Source: Paracoccus sp. C2R09 (GTDB taxonomy: Bacteria > Pseudomonadota > Alphaproteobacteria > Rhodobacterales > Rhodobacteraceae). Taken from it: a stretch of 64,000 bases of DNA. This document shows positions 47,317 to 56,568 of the stretch, piece after piece. Below the pieces are notes generated by a model, which saw only the letters and a list, made by a program, of their open reading frames with translations, was not told the DNA's origin and ran no database searches. The stretch covers positions 62,001-126,000 of the forward strand of contig NZ_JAHKQB010000017.1 in assembly GCF_018860625.1 (NCBI RefSeq). Direction: 5' to 3'. Numbering within the stretch: the stretch's first letter is position 1; each line of letters opens with the position of its first letter. The translations under genes and the position numbers were made by a program.

Positions 47317-47793
47317 ATGAACGACAGATCCCCCATCTTCGACGATATCGACCACCGCATCCTGTCGGTCCTGCAGCAGGACAGCGGCGTGTCGCAGCGC
47401 GAACTGGCGGATCGCGTCGGCATGTCCCAGAACGCCTGCTGGCGGCGGCTGCAGCGCCTGCAGCAGGCGGGCGTGCTGAAGGGCAGCCGCGCGGTGATCG
47501 ACGCCGCTGCGGCCGGGTTGCAGCTGACCGTCTTCGTGATGATCCGCACCCGCCATCACGACGATGGCTGGGCGCGCAGGTTCCGCGCCCGCGTCGAATC
47601 CATCCCCGAGATCACCGAGCTGCACCGCATCGGCGGCGAATGGGACTACATGGCCAAGCTGGTGACCACCTCGATGGCCGGATACGACCAGTGTTACAAG
47701 GCGTTGACACGCGACATGGATCTGGAACGCGTCACGGGCGTTTTCTCGATGGAGACCATCTTCGAGGCGCGCCCCCTTCGGCTGCCGCGTTGA
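47317..47793 (+). CDS. Lrp/AsnC-family transcriptional regulator
   Basis: The 158-residue protein has the N-terminal helix-turn-helix (about 10-55, with Q-R-E-L-A-D-R-V-G-M-S-Q-N-A-C-W-R-R-L) and the RAM ligand domain with E-W-D-Y-M-A-K near 110. I took M-N-D-R-S-P-I; a GTG three codons upstream is in frame. Being divergent from the PLP enzyme it likely senses an amino acid and regulates that gene. The repair operon starts 31 bp downstream. Confidence 0.88.
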   Translation: MNDRSPIFDDIDHRILSVLQQDSGVSQRELADRVGMSQNACWRRLQRLQQAGVLKGSRAVIDAAAAGLQLTVFVMIRTRHHDDGWARRFRARVESIPEITELHRIGGEWDYMAKLVTTSMAGYDQCYKALTRDMDLERVTGVFSMETIFEARPLRLPR

Positions 47794-47824
47794 TTTTCAC
47801 GCAACAACTGTCAGCTTGGGGCCC

Positions 47825-48817
47825 ATGCGCGCCGATCAGATCCTGCACCCGACCGAGGCCGGGCTCTATTGTCCGCCCGGCGATTTCTTCATCGACCCGG
47901 TTCGCCCCGTTCCGCGTGCGCTGATCACGCATGGCCATGGCGACCACGCGCGGTCCGGGCATGGATCCGTTCTTGCGACGCGCCAGACGCTGGAGATCAT
48001 GGCCATCCGCTATGGCGAGGATTTCACCGGCACCCGGCAGGTGGCGGAAGGCGAGATCCGCGTGGGCGATGTCACCGTCAGCTTCCATCCGGCAGGGCAT
48101 ATCCTGGGATCGGCCCAGATCCGGGTGCGGCCCGACAAGGGGCCGACCATCGTCGTGTCGGGGGATTACTGCCGCGCGCCGAACCCCGTCTGCGCGCCCT
48201 ACGAACCCGTCCCCTGCGACGTCTTCGTGACCGAGGCGACCTTCGGCCTGCCGGTCTTTCGCCACCCCGACCCCCTGTCGGAAATGACGCGCCTGACCGC
48301 CAGCATGGCCGAATTTCCCGAACGCCCGCATCTGATCGGGGCCTATGCCCTGGGCAAGGCGCAGCGGGTCATCTCGTTGGCACGGCAGGCAGGGATCGAC
48401 GGTCCCATCGCGATCCACGGCGCGTTGCAGCGGTTGTGCGATTATCACATCGAACAGGGGATCGAGCTGGGCCCGCTGATCCCCGCCACCGCCGCCGACG
48501 TGCCCGCGCAGCTGGTGATCGCGCCGCCCTCGGCCTTTGCCAGCGCCTGGGTCCAGCGGTTTCGCGACCCGGTCATCGGTTTCGCATCCGGCTGGATGAC
48601 GGTGCGCGCCCGCGCCCGCCAGCGGGGGGTCGAGCTGCCGCTGATCATCAGCGACCATGTCGACTGGCCGCAGGTCACGCAGACCGTCCGCGAACTTGCC
48701 CCGTCCGAGCTGTGGATCACCCATGGCAACGAGGATGGCCTGATGCGCTGGTGCGAGCTGGAGGGCATTCCCGCCCGCCCGCTGCGCCTGGTGGGATACG
48801 AGGATGAACCCGAATGA
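47825..48817 (+). CDS. Ligase-associated DNA exonuclease (MBL/beta-CASP-like)
   Basis: The 330-residue metallo-beta-lactamase-fold protein shows T-H-G-H-G-D-H-A (about 36-43), H-P-A-G-H-I-L-G-S and G-D-Y-C. It is the Exo subunit found in bacterial Lhr-Lig-Exo-Pde clusters. Related proteins are DNA nucleases; activity here is inferred. I chose the ATG M-R-A-D-Q over an upstream TTG. It overlaps the ligase gene by 4 bp. Confidence 0.88.
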   Translation: MRADQILHPTEAGLYCPPGDFFIDPVRPVPRALITHGHGDHARSGHGSVLATRQTLEIMAIRYGEDFTGTRQVAEGEIRVGDVTVSFHPAGHILGSAQIRVRPDKGPTIVVSGDYCRAPNPVCAPYEPVPCDVFVTEATFGLPVFRHPDPLSEMTRLTASMAEFPERPHLIGAYALGKAQRVISLARQAGIDGPIAIHGALQRLCDYHIEQGIELGPLIPATAADVPAQLVIAPPSAFASAWVQRFRDPVIGFASGWMTVRARARQRGVELPLIISDHVDWPQVTQTVRELAPSELWITHGNEDGLMRWCELEGIPARPLRLVGYEDEPE

Positions 48818-50364
48818 AGGCATTCGCGCATCTTCTGGAACGACTGGCCTTCACCGCCGCACGCAACGCCAAGCTGCGGCTGCTGCGCCATTACCTGCAA
48901 TCGACGCCCGATCCCGATCGCGGCTGGGCGCTGGCCGCGCTGACGGGCGATCTGAAGCTGCGCGCGGTGACGCCGCGCCTGTTGCGCGGGCTGATCGCGG
49001 AACGCGTGGACGAACAGCTTTTCGCGCTGTCCTATGATTTCGTGGGCGACATGGCCGAAACGATCGCCCTGCTGTGGCAGGGGGATGGCGGCGACGATGT
49101 GCCCCTGTCCGAGGCCGTGGCGCTGCTGCAGGACACGGGACGCGCGGGGCTGCCCGCCGCCATCGCGGCGATGCTGGACCGTCTGGGGCCGTCCGAACGT
49201 CTGGCTTTCCTGAAGCTTGCGACGGGCAATATGCGCGTCGGTCTGTCCGCACGCATGGCTCGGATCGCCCTGGCCGAGATGGGCGAACCCGATGTCGCCG
49301 ATATCGAGGAGATCTGGCACGGGCTGACCGCCCCCTATCAGCCCCTGTTCGACTGGGTCGAGGGGGGGCCGCGTCCGGCCCATGCGGCGCTTGCGCCCTT
49401 CCGGCCCGTCATGCTGTCCACGCCCGTCGATCTGGACCAGCTGCAGGGCTTCGATCCCGGCGATTACGTGGCCGAATGGAAATGGGACGGCATCCGCGTG
49501 CAGGCGGTGAACGATGGCGGTGTCCGCAAGCTCTATTCCCGCACGGGCGAGGATGTGTCGGGCGCCTTTCCCGACGTGATCGAGGCGCTGAATTTCGACG
49601 GTGCGGTCGATGGCGAACTGCTGGTGCGCCGGGGCGACGACATCGCGCCCTTCGGCGATCTGCAGCAGCGCCTGAACCGCAAGACGGTGACCAAGGCGAT
49701 GCTGGACAGCCACCCGGCGGGGTTGCGGGTCTATGATCTGCTGATCTGGCAGGGCCGCGACATGCGCCTGCTGCCCCATTCCGAACGCCGCGCTGCGCTG
49801 CAGGCGGTGGATTTCGGCAGCGACCGGATCGACGTCTCGCCGCTGCTGCCCTATGCGACATGGGACGACCTGGCCGCCCTGCGCGCCGACCCGCCCAGCC
49901 CCGTGATCGAGGGCGTGATGCTGAAGCGCAGCGACAGCGCCTATGTCGGCGGTCGTCCGCGCGGACCCTGGTTCAAGTGGAAGCGCGATCCGATGATTGT
50001 CGATGCGGTCATGCTCTATGCCCAGCGGGGGCATGGCAAGCGGTCGGGCTTCTACAGCGATTTCACCTTCGGGCTGTGGGACGGCGATCAGCTGGTGCCG
50101 GTGGGCAAGGCCTATTTCGGCTTTACCGACGAGGAACTGCGCGATCTGGACCGCTTCGTGCGCACCAACACGACCGAACGTTTCGGCCCCGTGCGTTCCG
50201 TCGCCCCCAAGCTGGTGCTGGAGGTCGCCTTCGAGGGGCTGAACGAATCTGCGCGCCACAAGTCGGGCGTTGCCATGCGGTTTCCGCGCATCAGCCGCAT
50301 CCGCTGGGACAAGCCCGCATCCGAGGCCGACCTGCTGGACACGCTGCGGGCCATGCTGCCATGA
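48814..50364 (+). CDS. ATP-dependent DNA ligase (LigB/LigC-like, Lhr-associated)
   Basis: The 516-residue enzyme has an N-terminal helical domain (about 1-190) and a nucleotidyltransferase core with motif I E-W-K-W-D-G-I-R at 221-228 (Lys223 accepts AMP), motif III near D-G-E-L-L-V, motif IV E-G-V-M-L-K and motif V W-F-K-W-K, followed by an OB fold. It seals nicks independently of the NAD-dependent housekeeping ligase. It overlaps the genes on both sides by 4 bp, so the four-gene unit is translationally coupled. Confidence 0.92.
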   Translation: MKAFAHLLERLAFTAARNAKLRLLRHYLQSTPDPDRGWALAALTGDLKLRAVTPRLLRGLIAERVDEQLFALSYDFVGDMAETIALLWQGDGGDDVPLSEAVALLQDTGRAGLPAAIAAMLDRLGPSERLAFLKLATGNMRVGLSARMARIALAEMGEPDVADIEEIWHGLTAPYQPLFDWVEGGPRPAHAALAPFRPVMLSTPVDLDQLQGFDPGDYVAEWKWDGIRVQAVNDGGVRKLYSRTGEDVSGAFPDVIEALNFDGAVDGELLVRRGDDIAPFGDLQQRLNRKTVTKAMLDSHPAGLRVYDLLIWQGRDMRLLPHSERRAALQAVDFGSDRIDVSPLLPYATWDDLAALRADPPSPVIEGVMLKRSDSAYVGGRPRGPWFKWKRDPMIVDAVMLYAQRGHGKRSGFYSDFTFGLWDGDQLVPVGKAYFGFTDEELRDLDRFVRTNTTERFGPVRSVAPKLVLEVAFEGLNESARHKSGVAMRFPRISRIRWDKPASEADLLDTLRAMLP

Positions 50365-52736
50365 CGCTGCCCGACCGTTTCCGCGACTGGTTCGCCGCGC
50401 AGGGCTGGGAACCCCATCCCCATCAGCTGCAACTGCTGGAGGCGACGCAGGACAGCCTGCTGATCGCGCCCACGGGCGGGGGCAAGACACTGGCGGGTTT
50501 TCTGCCGACGCTGGTCGACCTGACGGACCCGCATCAGGGGATGCACACGCTCTATGTCTCTCCGCTCAAGGCGCTGACGGCGGATATCGCGCGCAACCTG
50601 TCGCGGCCCGTGGCCGATCTGGGGCTGGACATCCGGATCGAGGATCGCACCGGCGACACCCGCGCCGGCCAGCGCGCCCGCCAGCGGGTCGATCCGCCCC
50701 ATGTGCTGCTGACCACGCCGGAATCGCTGGCGCTGATGCTGTCCTATGAACAGGCGCCGCGCATCTTCGGCGGGCTTCGTCGCGTGGTGCTGGACGAATT
50801 GCACGCCCTGGCCGAAAACAAGCGCGGCGATCAGCTGATGCTGGCCTTGGCGCGGCTGCGCAGCCTTGCGCCCGATCTGCAGGTGACGGGCCTGTCCGCC
50901 ACGGTCGAGGATCCGCAGGGCCTTCTGGCCTTCATGGGTGGCGGGCAGGTGATCCATGCCGATCCCGGCCCCGAACCCGATATCGCGATGCTGCCCACGG
51001 CCAAGCCCCCGCCCTGGGCCGGCGGCGGGGGACATTACGCCGTCCGCGACGTGCTGGAACAGGTCCGGCAGGCCCAGACCACGATCATCTTCATCAACAC
51101 CCGCGCCCAGGCCGAGCTGTTCTTCCAGGCGCTGTGGGCCGTCAACGACGACAACCTGCCCATCGGGTTGCATCACGGCAGCCTGTCGCGCGAATCACGC
51201 CAGAAGGTCGAGGCCGCGATGGCCGCGGGCGAATTGCGCGCGGTCGTGGCGACCGGCAGCTTGGATTTGGGCATCGATTGGGGCGCGGTGGACCTGGTGC
51301 TGCAGGTGGGCGCACCCAAGAACGTCAAGCGGCTGGTCCAGCGGATCGGGCGGGCGAACCACCGCTACAACGCGCCGTCGCGGGCGCGGATCGTGCCGGC
51401 CAATCGCTTCGAGGTGATCGAATGCGTCGCCGCGTTGCAGGCCGTCCGCGAACGCGATCTGGATGGCGACCCGCGCGGGCCGGGGCCGCTGGACGTGCTG
51501 TGCCAGCACATGCTGCTGACCGCCTGCGCGGGCCCGTTCGATGCCGATGCGCTGTATTCCGAGGTGCGCCGGGCGGGCCCCTATCGTGATCTGGGCCGCG
51601 CCGATTTCGACGATTGCCTGAACTTCGCGGCGACGGGCGGCTATGCCTTGCGGGCCTATGACCGCTGGCAGCGGCTGATGCAGCGCGACGGGTCGTGGCG
51701 GCTGCGCGATCCGCGCGCCGCGCGCGACATCCGCATGAATATCGGCACCATCGTCGAATCCGAGATGCTGCGCGTCCGCATGCGGGGCAGGGGCGGCGCG
51801 CCCTTGGGCGAGGTCGAGGAATCCTTTGCCGCGACCCTGCTGCCGGGCGACACCTTCCTGATCGGGGGCCAGACCGTCCGCTACGAAGGGCTGCGCGACA
51901 TGGTGGTCGAGGTCGTCAAGCAGCCGACGAAGGAACCGCGCATCGCGATATTCTCGGGGGTCAAGCTTGCGACCTCGACCCAGCTGTCGCACCGGGTTCA
52001 GGCGCTGATCGGGGATCCGGCCCATCATGCGGGCCTGCCCCCGGACACGCAGGGCTGGCTGGCGCTGCAATCGCAGGTCAGCGGCCTGCCCCGCGACGGC
52101 GTCCTGATGAGCGAGAGCTTCCCGCACAAGGGCCGCTGGCACTTCGCGCTCTATGGCTTTGCGGGGCGGAACGCGCTGCAGACCCTGGGCCTGCTGATGA
52201 CGCGCGTGATGGAGGATGCGGGCCTGGGCCCCCTGGGATTCCTGACGACCGATTACGCGCTGCTGATCTGGTCCATCGACCCGGTGCGCGATCCCGCGCC
52301 CCTGCTGGACCGCGATGGCCTGCAACAGGGTCTGGGCGACTGGCTGGCCGGCAACGCGGTGATGAAGCGGACCTTTCGCAACGTGGCCGTCATCGCGGGG
52401 CTGATCCAGCGCAACCTGCCCGGAACGCGCAAGACGGGGCGTCAGGCCACGTTTTCCAGCGACATCCTCTATGATACGTTGCGGCGCTACGACCCGGATC
52501 ATCTGCTTCTGCGCATCACCGCGCAGGAGGCCCGTCACGGGCTGGTCGATTTCGACCGGATCGAGGACATGCTGAACCGCAACCGACAATTCGACCACCA
52601 CATGCTGGACCGCGTATCGCCACTGGCCGCGCCCTTGATGCTGGAAAAGGGCCGGGTGCCCATCGCGGGCAAGGGCCGCGAGCGCCTGGCCGAGGAAGAG
52701 GCCGCAGCCCTCATGGCCGAGGCGGGGCTGGCGTGA
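50361..52736 (+). CDS. Lhr-core type DEXH-box helicase (ligase-associated)
   Basis: The 791-residue superfamily 2 helicase has Walker A A-P-T-G-G-G-K-T (about 36-43), V-L-D-E-L-H, S-A-T-V-E and Q-R-I-G-R-A-N-H, then a winged helix and the Lhr beta-barrel region. I chose M-T-L-P-D-R at the ligase stop; the frame upstream lies over the ligase gene. Lhr-core helicases unwind DNA 3'-to-5' in DNA-damage responses. It overlaps the ligase by 4 bp and pdeM by 4 bp. Confidence 0.92.
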   Translation: MTLPDRFRDWFAAQGWEPHPHQLQLLEATQDSLLIAPTGGGKTLAGFLPTLVDLTDPHQGMHTLYVSPLKALTADIARNLSRPVADLGLDIRIEDRTGDTRAGQRARQRVDPPHVLLTTPESLALMLSYEQAPRIFGGLRRVVLDELHALAENKRGDQLMLALARLRSLAPDLQVTGLSATVEDPQGLLAFMGGGQVIHADPGPEPDIAMLPTAKPPPWAGGGGHYAVRDVLEQVRQAQTTIIFINTRAQAELFFQALWAVNDDNLPIGLHHGSLSRESRQKVEAAMAAGELRAVVATGSLDLGIDWGAVDLVLQVGAPKNVKRLVQRIGRANHRYNAPSRARIVPANRFEVIECVAALQAVRERDLDGDPRGPGPLDVLCQHMLLTACAGPFDADALYSEVRRAGPYRDLGRADFDDCLNFAATGGYALRAYDRWQRLMQRDGSWRLRDPRAARDIRMNIGTIVESEMLRVRMRGRGGAPLGEVEESFAATLLPGDTFLIGGQTVRYEGLRDMVVEVVKQPTKEPRIAIFSGVKLATSTQLSHRVQALIGDPAHHAGLPPDTQGWLALQSQVSGLPRDGVLMSESFPHKGRWHFALYGFAGRNALQTLGLLMTRVMEDAGLGPLGFLTTDYALLIWSIDPVRDPAPLLDRDGLQQGLGDWLAGNAVMKRTFRNVAVIAGLIQRNLPGTRKTGRQATFSSDILYDTLRRYDPDHLLLRITAQEARHGLVDFDRIEDMLNRNRQFDHHMLDRVSPLAAPLMLEKGRVPIAGKGRERLAEEEAAALMAEAGLA

Positions 52737-53395
52737 TCCATCACGATTTCGAATTCGCGGGCATGCGCTTTCAAGCGCGGGCATCGGGGGCGCTGTTCTG
52801 GCCGGAACGGGGCTGGCTGATCCTGTCGGACCTGCATCTGGGCAAGTCCGAACGCATGGCCCGGCGCGGCGGCGCGCTGCTGCCCCCCTACGAGACGCAG
52901 GAAACGCTGGACCGCGTCGCATCGGAAATCGAGGCGACCGATCCCGCGGCCATCGTCAGCCTTGGCGACGGGTTCGACGACGACGCGGCGGGGCGGGCGC
53001 TGCCCGACGACATCTGCGCACGGCTGCAGGCAATGGCGCAGGGACGCGACTGGATCTGGGTGCAGGGCAATCACGATCCGGGCCCCATCTGCCCGCGCCT
53101 GCCGGGTGCCGCGGTGGCACAGATCGACGGCATCCCGGCCCTGCGCCACGAGGCCGCCCAAGGCCCGGACATCAGCGGGCATTACCACCCCTGCGTCAGG
53201 CTGGGCGGAACCCGCAGGCGCTGCTTCCTGCTGGGGGACGGGCACCTGATCCTGCCCGCCTTCGGGGCCTATACGGGCGGTCTGCCCGTCGATGATCCGG
53301 CCCTGCGGGCGCTGGTGCCCAAGGGCATCGCCATCGCCTGCGGTCCCCGTGCCCTGCCGGTGCCGGTGGGTCATTCGCGCCGCAGACGCGCATAG
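52733..53395 (+). CDS. PdeM, ligase-associated metallophosphoesterase
   Basis: The 220-residue calcineurin-like phosphoesterase has L-S-D-L-H-L-G-K (about 31-38), G-D-G-F-D-D, G-N-H-D and G-H-Y-H-P, the complete metal-binding set. It is the fourth member of the Exo-Lig-Lhr-Pde operon and probably removes blocked 3' ends. The start is GTG in the GTGA overlap with the helicase stop. The operon ends at a bidirectional hairpin. Confidence 0.87.
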   Translation: MIHHDFEFAGMRFQARASGALFWPERGWLILSDLHLGKSERMARRGGALLPPYETQETLDRVASEIEATDPAAIVSLGDGFDDDAAGRALPDDICARLQAMAQGRDWIWVQGNHDPGPICPRLPGAAVAQIDGIPALRHEAAQGPDISGHYHPCVRLGGTRRRCFLLGDGHLILPAFGAYTGGLPVDDPALRALVPKGIAIACGPRALPVPVGHSRRRRA

Positions 53396-53397
53396 GG

Positions 53398-53431
53398 CAG
53401 GGGCCGGACGCATCATGCGCACCGGCCCCTG
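53398..53431. terminator. Bidirectional hairpin between pdeM and the OMP gene
   Basis: CAGGGGCCGG and CCGGCCCCTG form a perfect 10-bp stem with an inner GCAT/ATGC pairing. It lies in the convergent gap between pdeM and the barrel protein gene. There is no T run, so it may act as a transcript end or RNA protector. Confidence 0.5.
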
Positions 53432-53452
53432 TTCGTCACATCCGCAACGGGG

Positions 53453-54199
53453 TCAGAAGCGCCAGTTCGCGCCGATCTTGACCGTGCTTTGCGTGACGCT
53501 GGCGCGGGTGTCGAAGGTGAATTCGTCGAATGCGAAATCGACGGTCTCGTTGCCGAAATCGCGATACTGGTATTCCGCGAAGACCGACAGGCGGTCGTTC
53601 ACAAGGCGTTCGACGCCCAGTCCGGCCGCAACCCCGGTCGAGCTGTAATCCTTGGAGATCGCGCCGTCATCAGACGAGAAGCTGTATTCGAAATCGCCAC
53701 GCGCGATGCCGAAGGTGCCGTAGACCAGCGTCCGGGGATCGACGAGATAGCCGGTCTTTGCAACCAGGGCGACAAGGCCCTTCATCTCGTTCTCGGCATC
53801 GACCTCGGTGTCGAACAGCAGGATGTCGCGGCTTTCATCGACCGAGCCGAACTGGGCACTCAGTTCGGGGCCGAACACCCAGTTGCCGCGCTGCCAGCGA
53901 TAACCGGCATGGACGCCGCCGGACAGGCCGCCGATGCCGACATCGCCCCGTCCGCTTTCCTCGCGCAGCAGCGTGTCGCCTTCGAAGGCACGCAGGCCGA
54001 TCTGGTCGTCGGTGTCGAAGACATAGCCGAGCGAGCCGCCGACATATCCGCCCGCCCATGCGGATGCGACGGGCGCGGGCGCCCGGATCACGGGCGTGGC
54101 CTCGATGCTCGGGGCCGCGATGCCACCCGCCTGTGCCGCACCGCCGATTGCGATGGCGATTGCAAGGGCGCTGCCGCCCGGTCTGAACTTAAAGGTCAT
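53453..54199 (-). CDS. Outer-membrane beta-barrel protein (OmpA/OMP25-like porin)
   Basis: The 248-residue protein has a signal peptide (about 1-24, ending G-G-A-A-Q-A) and a barrel of alternating hydrophobic strands beginning A-G-G-Y-V-G-G-S-L-G-Y and ending in the C-terminal aromatic N-W-R-F used for outer-membrane insertion. It resembles the Omp25/RopB group of eight-stranded alphaproteobacterial surface proteins. I took M-T-F-K-F-R as the start. The 274 bp to its right, up to the PhoX gene, hold no gene I can support. Confidence 0.85.
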   Translation of the reverse strand: MTFKFRPGGSALAIAIAIGGAAQAGGIAAPSIEATPVIRAPAPVASAWAGGYVGGSLGYVFDTDDQIGLRAFEGDTLLREESGRGDVGIGGLSGGVHAGYRWQRGNWVFGPELSAQFGSVDESRDILLFDTEVDAENEMKGLVALVAKTGYLVDPRTLVYGTFGIARGDFEYSFSSDDGAISKDYSSTGVAAGLGVERLVNDRLSVFAEYQYRDFGNETVDFAFDEFTFDTRASVTQSTVKIGANWRF

Positions 54200-54473
54200 C
54201 AACTTCTCTCCTGTCGGGGCCTGGCGCTTCGCATGGCGGGCGCCGGGAACGCGGGCATGTGCATGCCCGATCATGGGGCAGGATCGGGCCGCGTGTCATG
54301 CCACCTTCGGTTGTATCGGCGATGACGCCCGAATTCATGAAGGGGGTCGCCAAGCTGGCGGGAGGCCTGCGACATTTGTGCAACGATGCCGGTTTCACCG
54401 AAGCGTCACAGGCTGGCGGTAAGAGCTGTGGCCAAGCCCGGACCCAAGGGCGCATCGGAGAATGGAGCAAGCG

Positions 54474-56375
54474 ATGAAAGACCGCCAGCACGAACGCCTC
54501 TCGGCAGATGACTGGGACGAGATCAACTTCCCCCGGCCCCATGTCCAGGAATTCGACCGCGTGGTCGAACGCGCGATCTCGCGGCGCGGGTTCCTGGGCG
54601 GCGCATTGGCATTCGGGTCGGGCGCGGCCGTCATGGGCAGCGCCTTCCTGAAGTCCAGCCCCGCGCTGGCGCAGCAGGCGGCCCGCTTCCCCTTCGAGCA
54701 GATCGCCGCGCAGACCGACGGGACCGTGCATGTCCCCGAAGGCTACAGCTGGAAGACCCTGGTGCGGTGGGGCGACCCGCTGTTCGGCGACGCCCCTGAA
54801 TTCGACGCCGCGACGGGCGTGCCCACCGAAGGTTCCGACCGCGTCTTCGGTGAGAATACCGACGGCATGGAGGCCTTCGAGGTCGAGGGCCGCCAGCTGC
54901 TGGCCGTGAACAGCGAATATGTGAACACCGACATCAACCTGCCCCAGAATGCCGACGGTCTGGCAACCTCGGCCGGTGACGTGCTGCGCCTGCAGAACCT
55001 GCAGGGCGTCACGGTGATGGAAGTGGCCGAGGGTGCGGAAGGCTGGGCCGTCGTCGTGGACAGCCCCTACAACCGCCGCATCACGCATCTGACGCAGATG
55101 ACGATGGACGGTCCGGGCGCGGGCCACGATCTGCTGCGCACCGAGGCCGATCCGACCGGCATGGCGCCGATGGGCACCTACAACAATTGCGGTTCGGGCA
55201 AGACGCCCTGGGGCACGTATCTGACCTGCGAAGAGAACTTCAACGGCTATTTCGGCGCCACGGGCGAGATGCCGACCGACGAACAGACCGCCGCGGGCTA
55301 TGCCCGCTATGGCATCAGCGCCGAAGGCTCGGGTTACGAATACCACAAGTTCGACGCCCGCTTCGACGTGACGACCAACCCGAACGAACCCCATCGCGCG
55401 GGCTACATCGTCGAGATCGACCCCGCGGACCCGGAATCGACCCCGGTCAAGCACACGGCCCTGGGCCGCTTCAAGCACGAGAACGCGGCTGCGGTCGTTG
55501 CCGGGAACGGCAAGGTCGTCGTCTATATGGGCGACGATGAACGTGGCGAGTTCATGTACAAATGGGTCAGCCGCGACACCTACGAGGACGGCGGCGACAC
55601 CTCGACCCTGTTGTCCGAGGGCACGCTGTTCGCCGCGAAGTTCAACGACGACATGACCGGCGAATGGCTGGCCCTGACCCCCGAGACGACCGGCATGGAC
55701 GCGGCGCATATCGCGATCTTCACCCGCATGGCCGCATCGGCGGCGGGCGCGACCACGATGGACCGCCCCGAATGGATCGCGGTGAACCCGACCGCCCCCG
55801 AGGCCTATTGCTGCCTGACGAACAACAGCAAGCGCGGCGCGGATGCGACCAATGCGGGCGGCGACGACATGAGCACCAACGCCCCCAACCCGCGCGACAC
55901 CAACGAATACGGCCAGATCCTGCGCTGGCGCCCGGTGGATCAGGACCACGCGGCCGACGGGTTCGAATGGGATCTGTACGTGATGGCGGGCAACCCGACC
56001 GTGCACAAGGACGGCCCCTATGCGGGCACGGCCAACATCAATGCGGGCAACCTGTTCAATTCGCCCGACGGGATGCAGATCGATTCGACCGGCCTCATCT
56101 GGATCCAGACCGATGGCGACGATTCGAACGAGGGCGAGTTCGCGGGCATGGGCAACAACCAGATGCTGGCGGGCGATCCGGAAACCGGCGAGATCCGCCG
56201 CTTCCTGACCGGCCCGAAGGGGTCCGAGGTCACCGGCCTGACCTGGTCGGCGGACAGGCGCACCATGTTCGTGGGCATCCAGCACCCCGACGCGCCCTTC
56301 CCCGACGGAGAGGGCAGCCTGCCGCGGTCGTCCATCATCGCGGTCAAGCGCGACGACAACGAACTTGTCGGCTGA
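54474..56375 (+). CDS. PhoX-family alkaline phosphatase (Tat-exported)
   Basis: The 633-residue protein has a twin-arginine signal S-R-R-G-F-L-G-G-A-L-A (about 35-45) with cleavage near P-A-L-A-Q, then a PhoX beta-propeller with Y-N-N-C-G-S-G-K-T-P-W-G-T and L-T-C-E-E-N-F motifs. PhoX enzymes use calcium and iron to release phosphate from organic esters in the periplasm. I chose M-K-D-R-Q because GGAG lies six bases before it; an ATG four codons upstream has no spacing for a ribosome site. I see no good Pho box upstream. Confidence 0.88.
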   Translation: MKDRQHERLSADDWDEINFPRPHVQEFDRVVERAISRRGFLGGALAFGSGAAVMGSAFLKSSPALAQQAARFPFEQIAAQTDGTVHVPEGYSWKTLVRWGDPLFGDAPEFDAATGVPTEGSDRVFGENTDGMEAFEVEGRQLLAVNSEYVNTDINLPQNADGLATSAGDVLRLQNLQGVTVMEVAEGAEGWAVVVDSPYNRRITHLTQMTMDGPGAGHDLLRTEADPTGMAPMGTYNNCGSGKTPWGTYLTCEENFNGYFGATGEMPTDEQTAAGYARYGISAEGSGYEYHKFDARFDVTTNPNEPHRAGYIVEIDPADPESTPVKHTALGRFKHENAAAVVAGNGKVVVYMGDDERGEFMYKWVSRDTYEDGGDTSTLLSEGTLFAAKFNDDMTGEWLALTPETTGMDAAHIAIFTRMAASAAGATTMDRPEWIAVNPTAPEAYCCLTNNSKRGADATNAGGDDMSTNAPNPRDTNEYGQILRWRPVDQDHAADGFEWDLYVMAGNPTVHKDGPYAGTANINAGNLFNSPDGMQIDSTGLIWIQTDGDDSNEGEFAGMGNNQMLAGDPETGEIRRFLTGPKGSEVTGLTWSADRRTMFVGIQHPDAPFPDGEGSLPRSSIIAVKRDDNELVG

Positions 56376-56398
56376 TCATCGATCGGTGCTATGATCGG

Positions 56399-56426
56399 GG
56401 GGCGCGCCATGATGGCGCGCCCCTTT
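56399..56426 (+). terminator. Terminator after the PhoX gene
   Basis: GGGGCGCGCC and GGCGCGCCCC form a 10-bp stem around ATGAT, followed by TTT, 24 bases after the PhoX stop. Confidence 0.75.
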
Positions 56427-56568
56427 CGGTTTCGGGAACCGCTGCGGCGTTTCGCGCGATTGTCGTCGGAAGATCCGGGACATAGTTTCATGCGGAAATC
56501 GGCATGCGAACTGGCATCCCGTGCCGAAACCCTGCGCCGCAAGGCGTTATGCGTCGGAAAGGTCAGCG

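Noticed and set aside
54200..54473. Pho box upstream of the PhoX gene
   Set aside because: Only isolated TGTCAT-like fragments without an 11-base repeat; not supportable.
56427..56568. FNR/FnrL site upstream of cioA
   Set aside because: No TTGAT-N4-ATCAA sequence seen.
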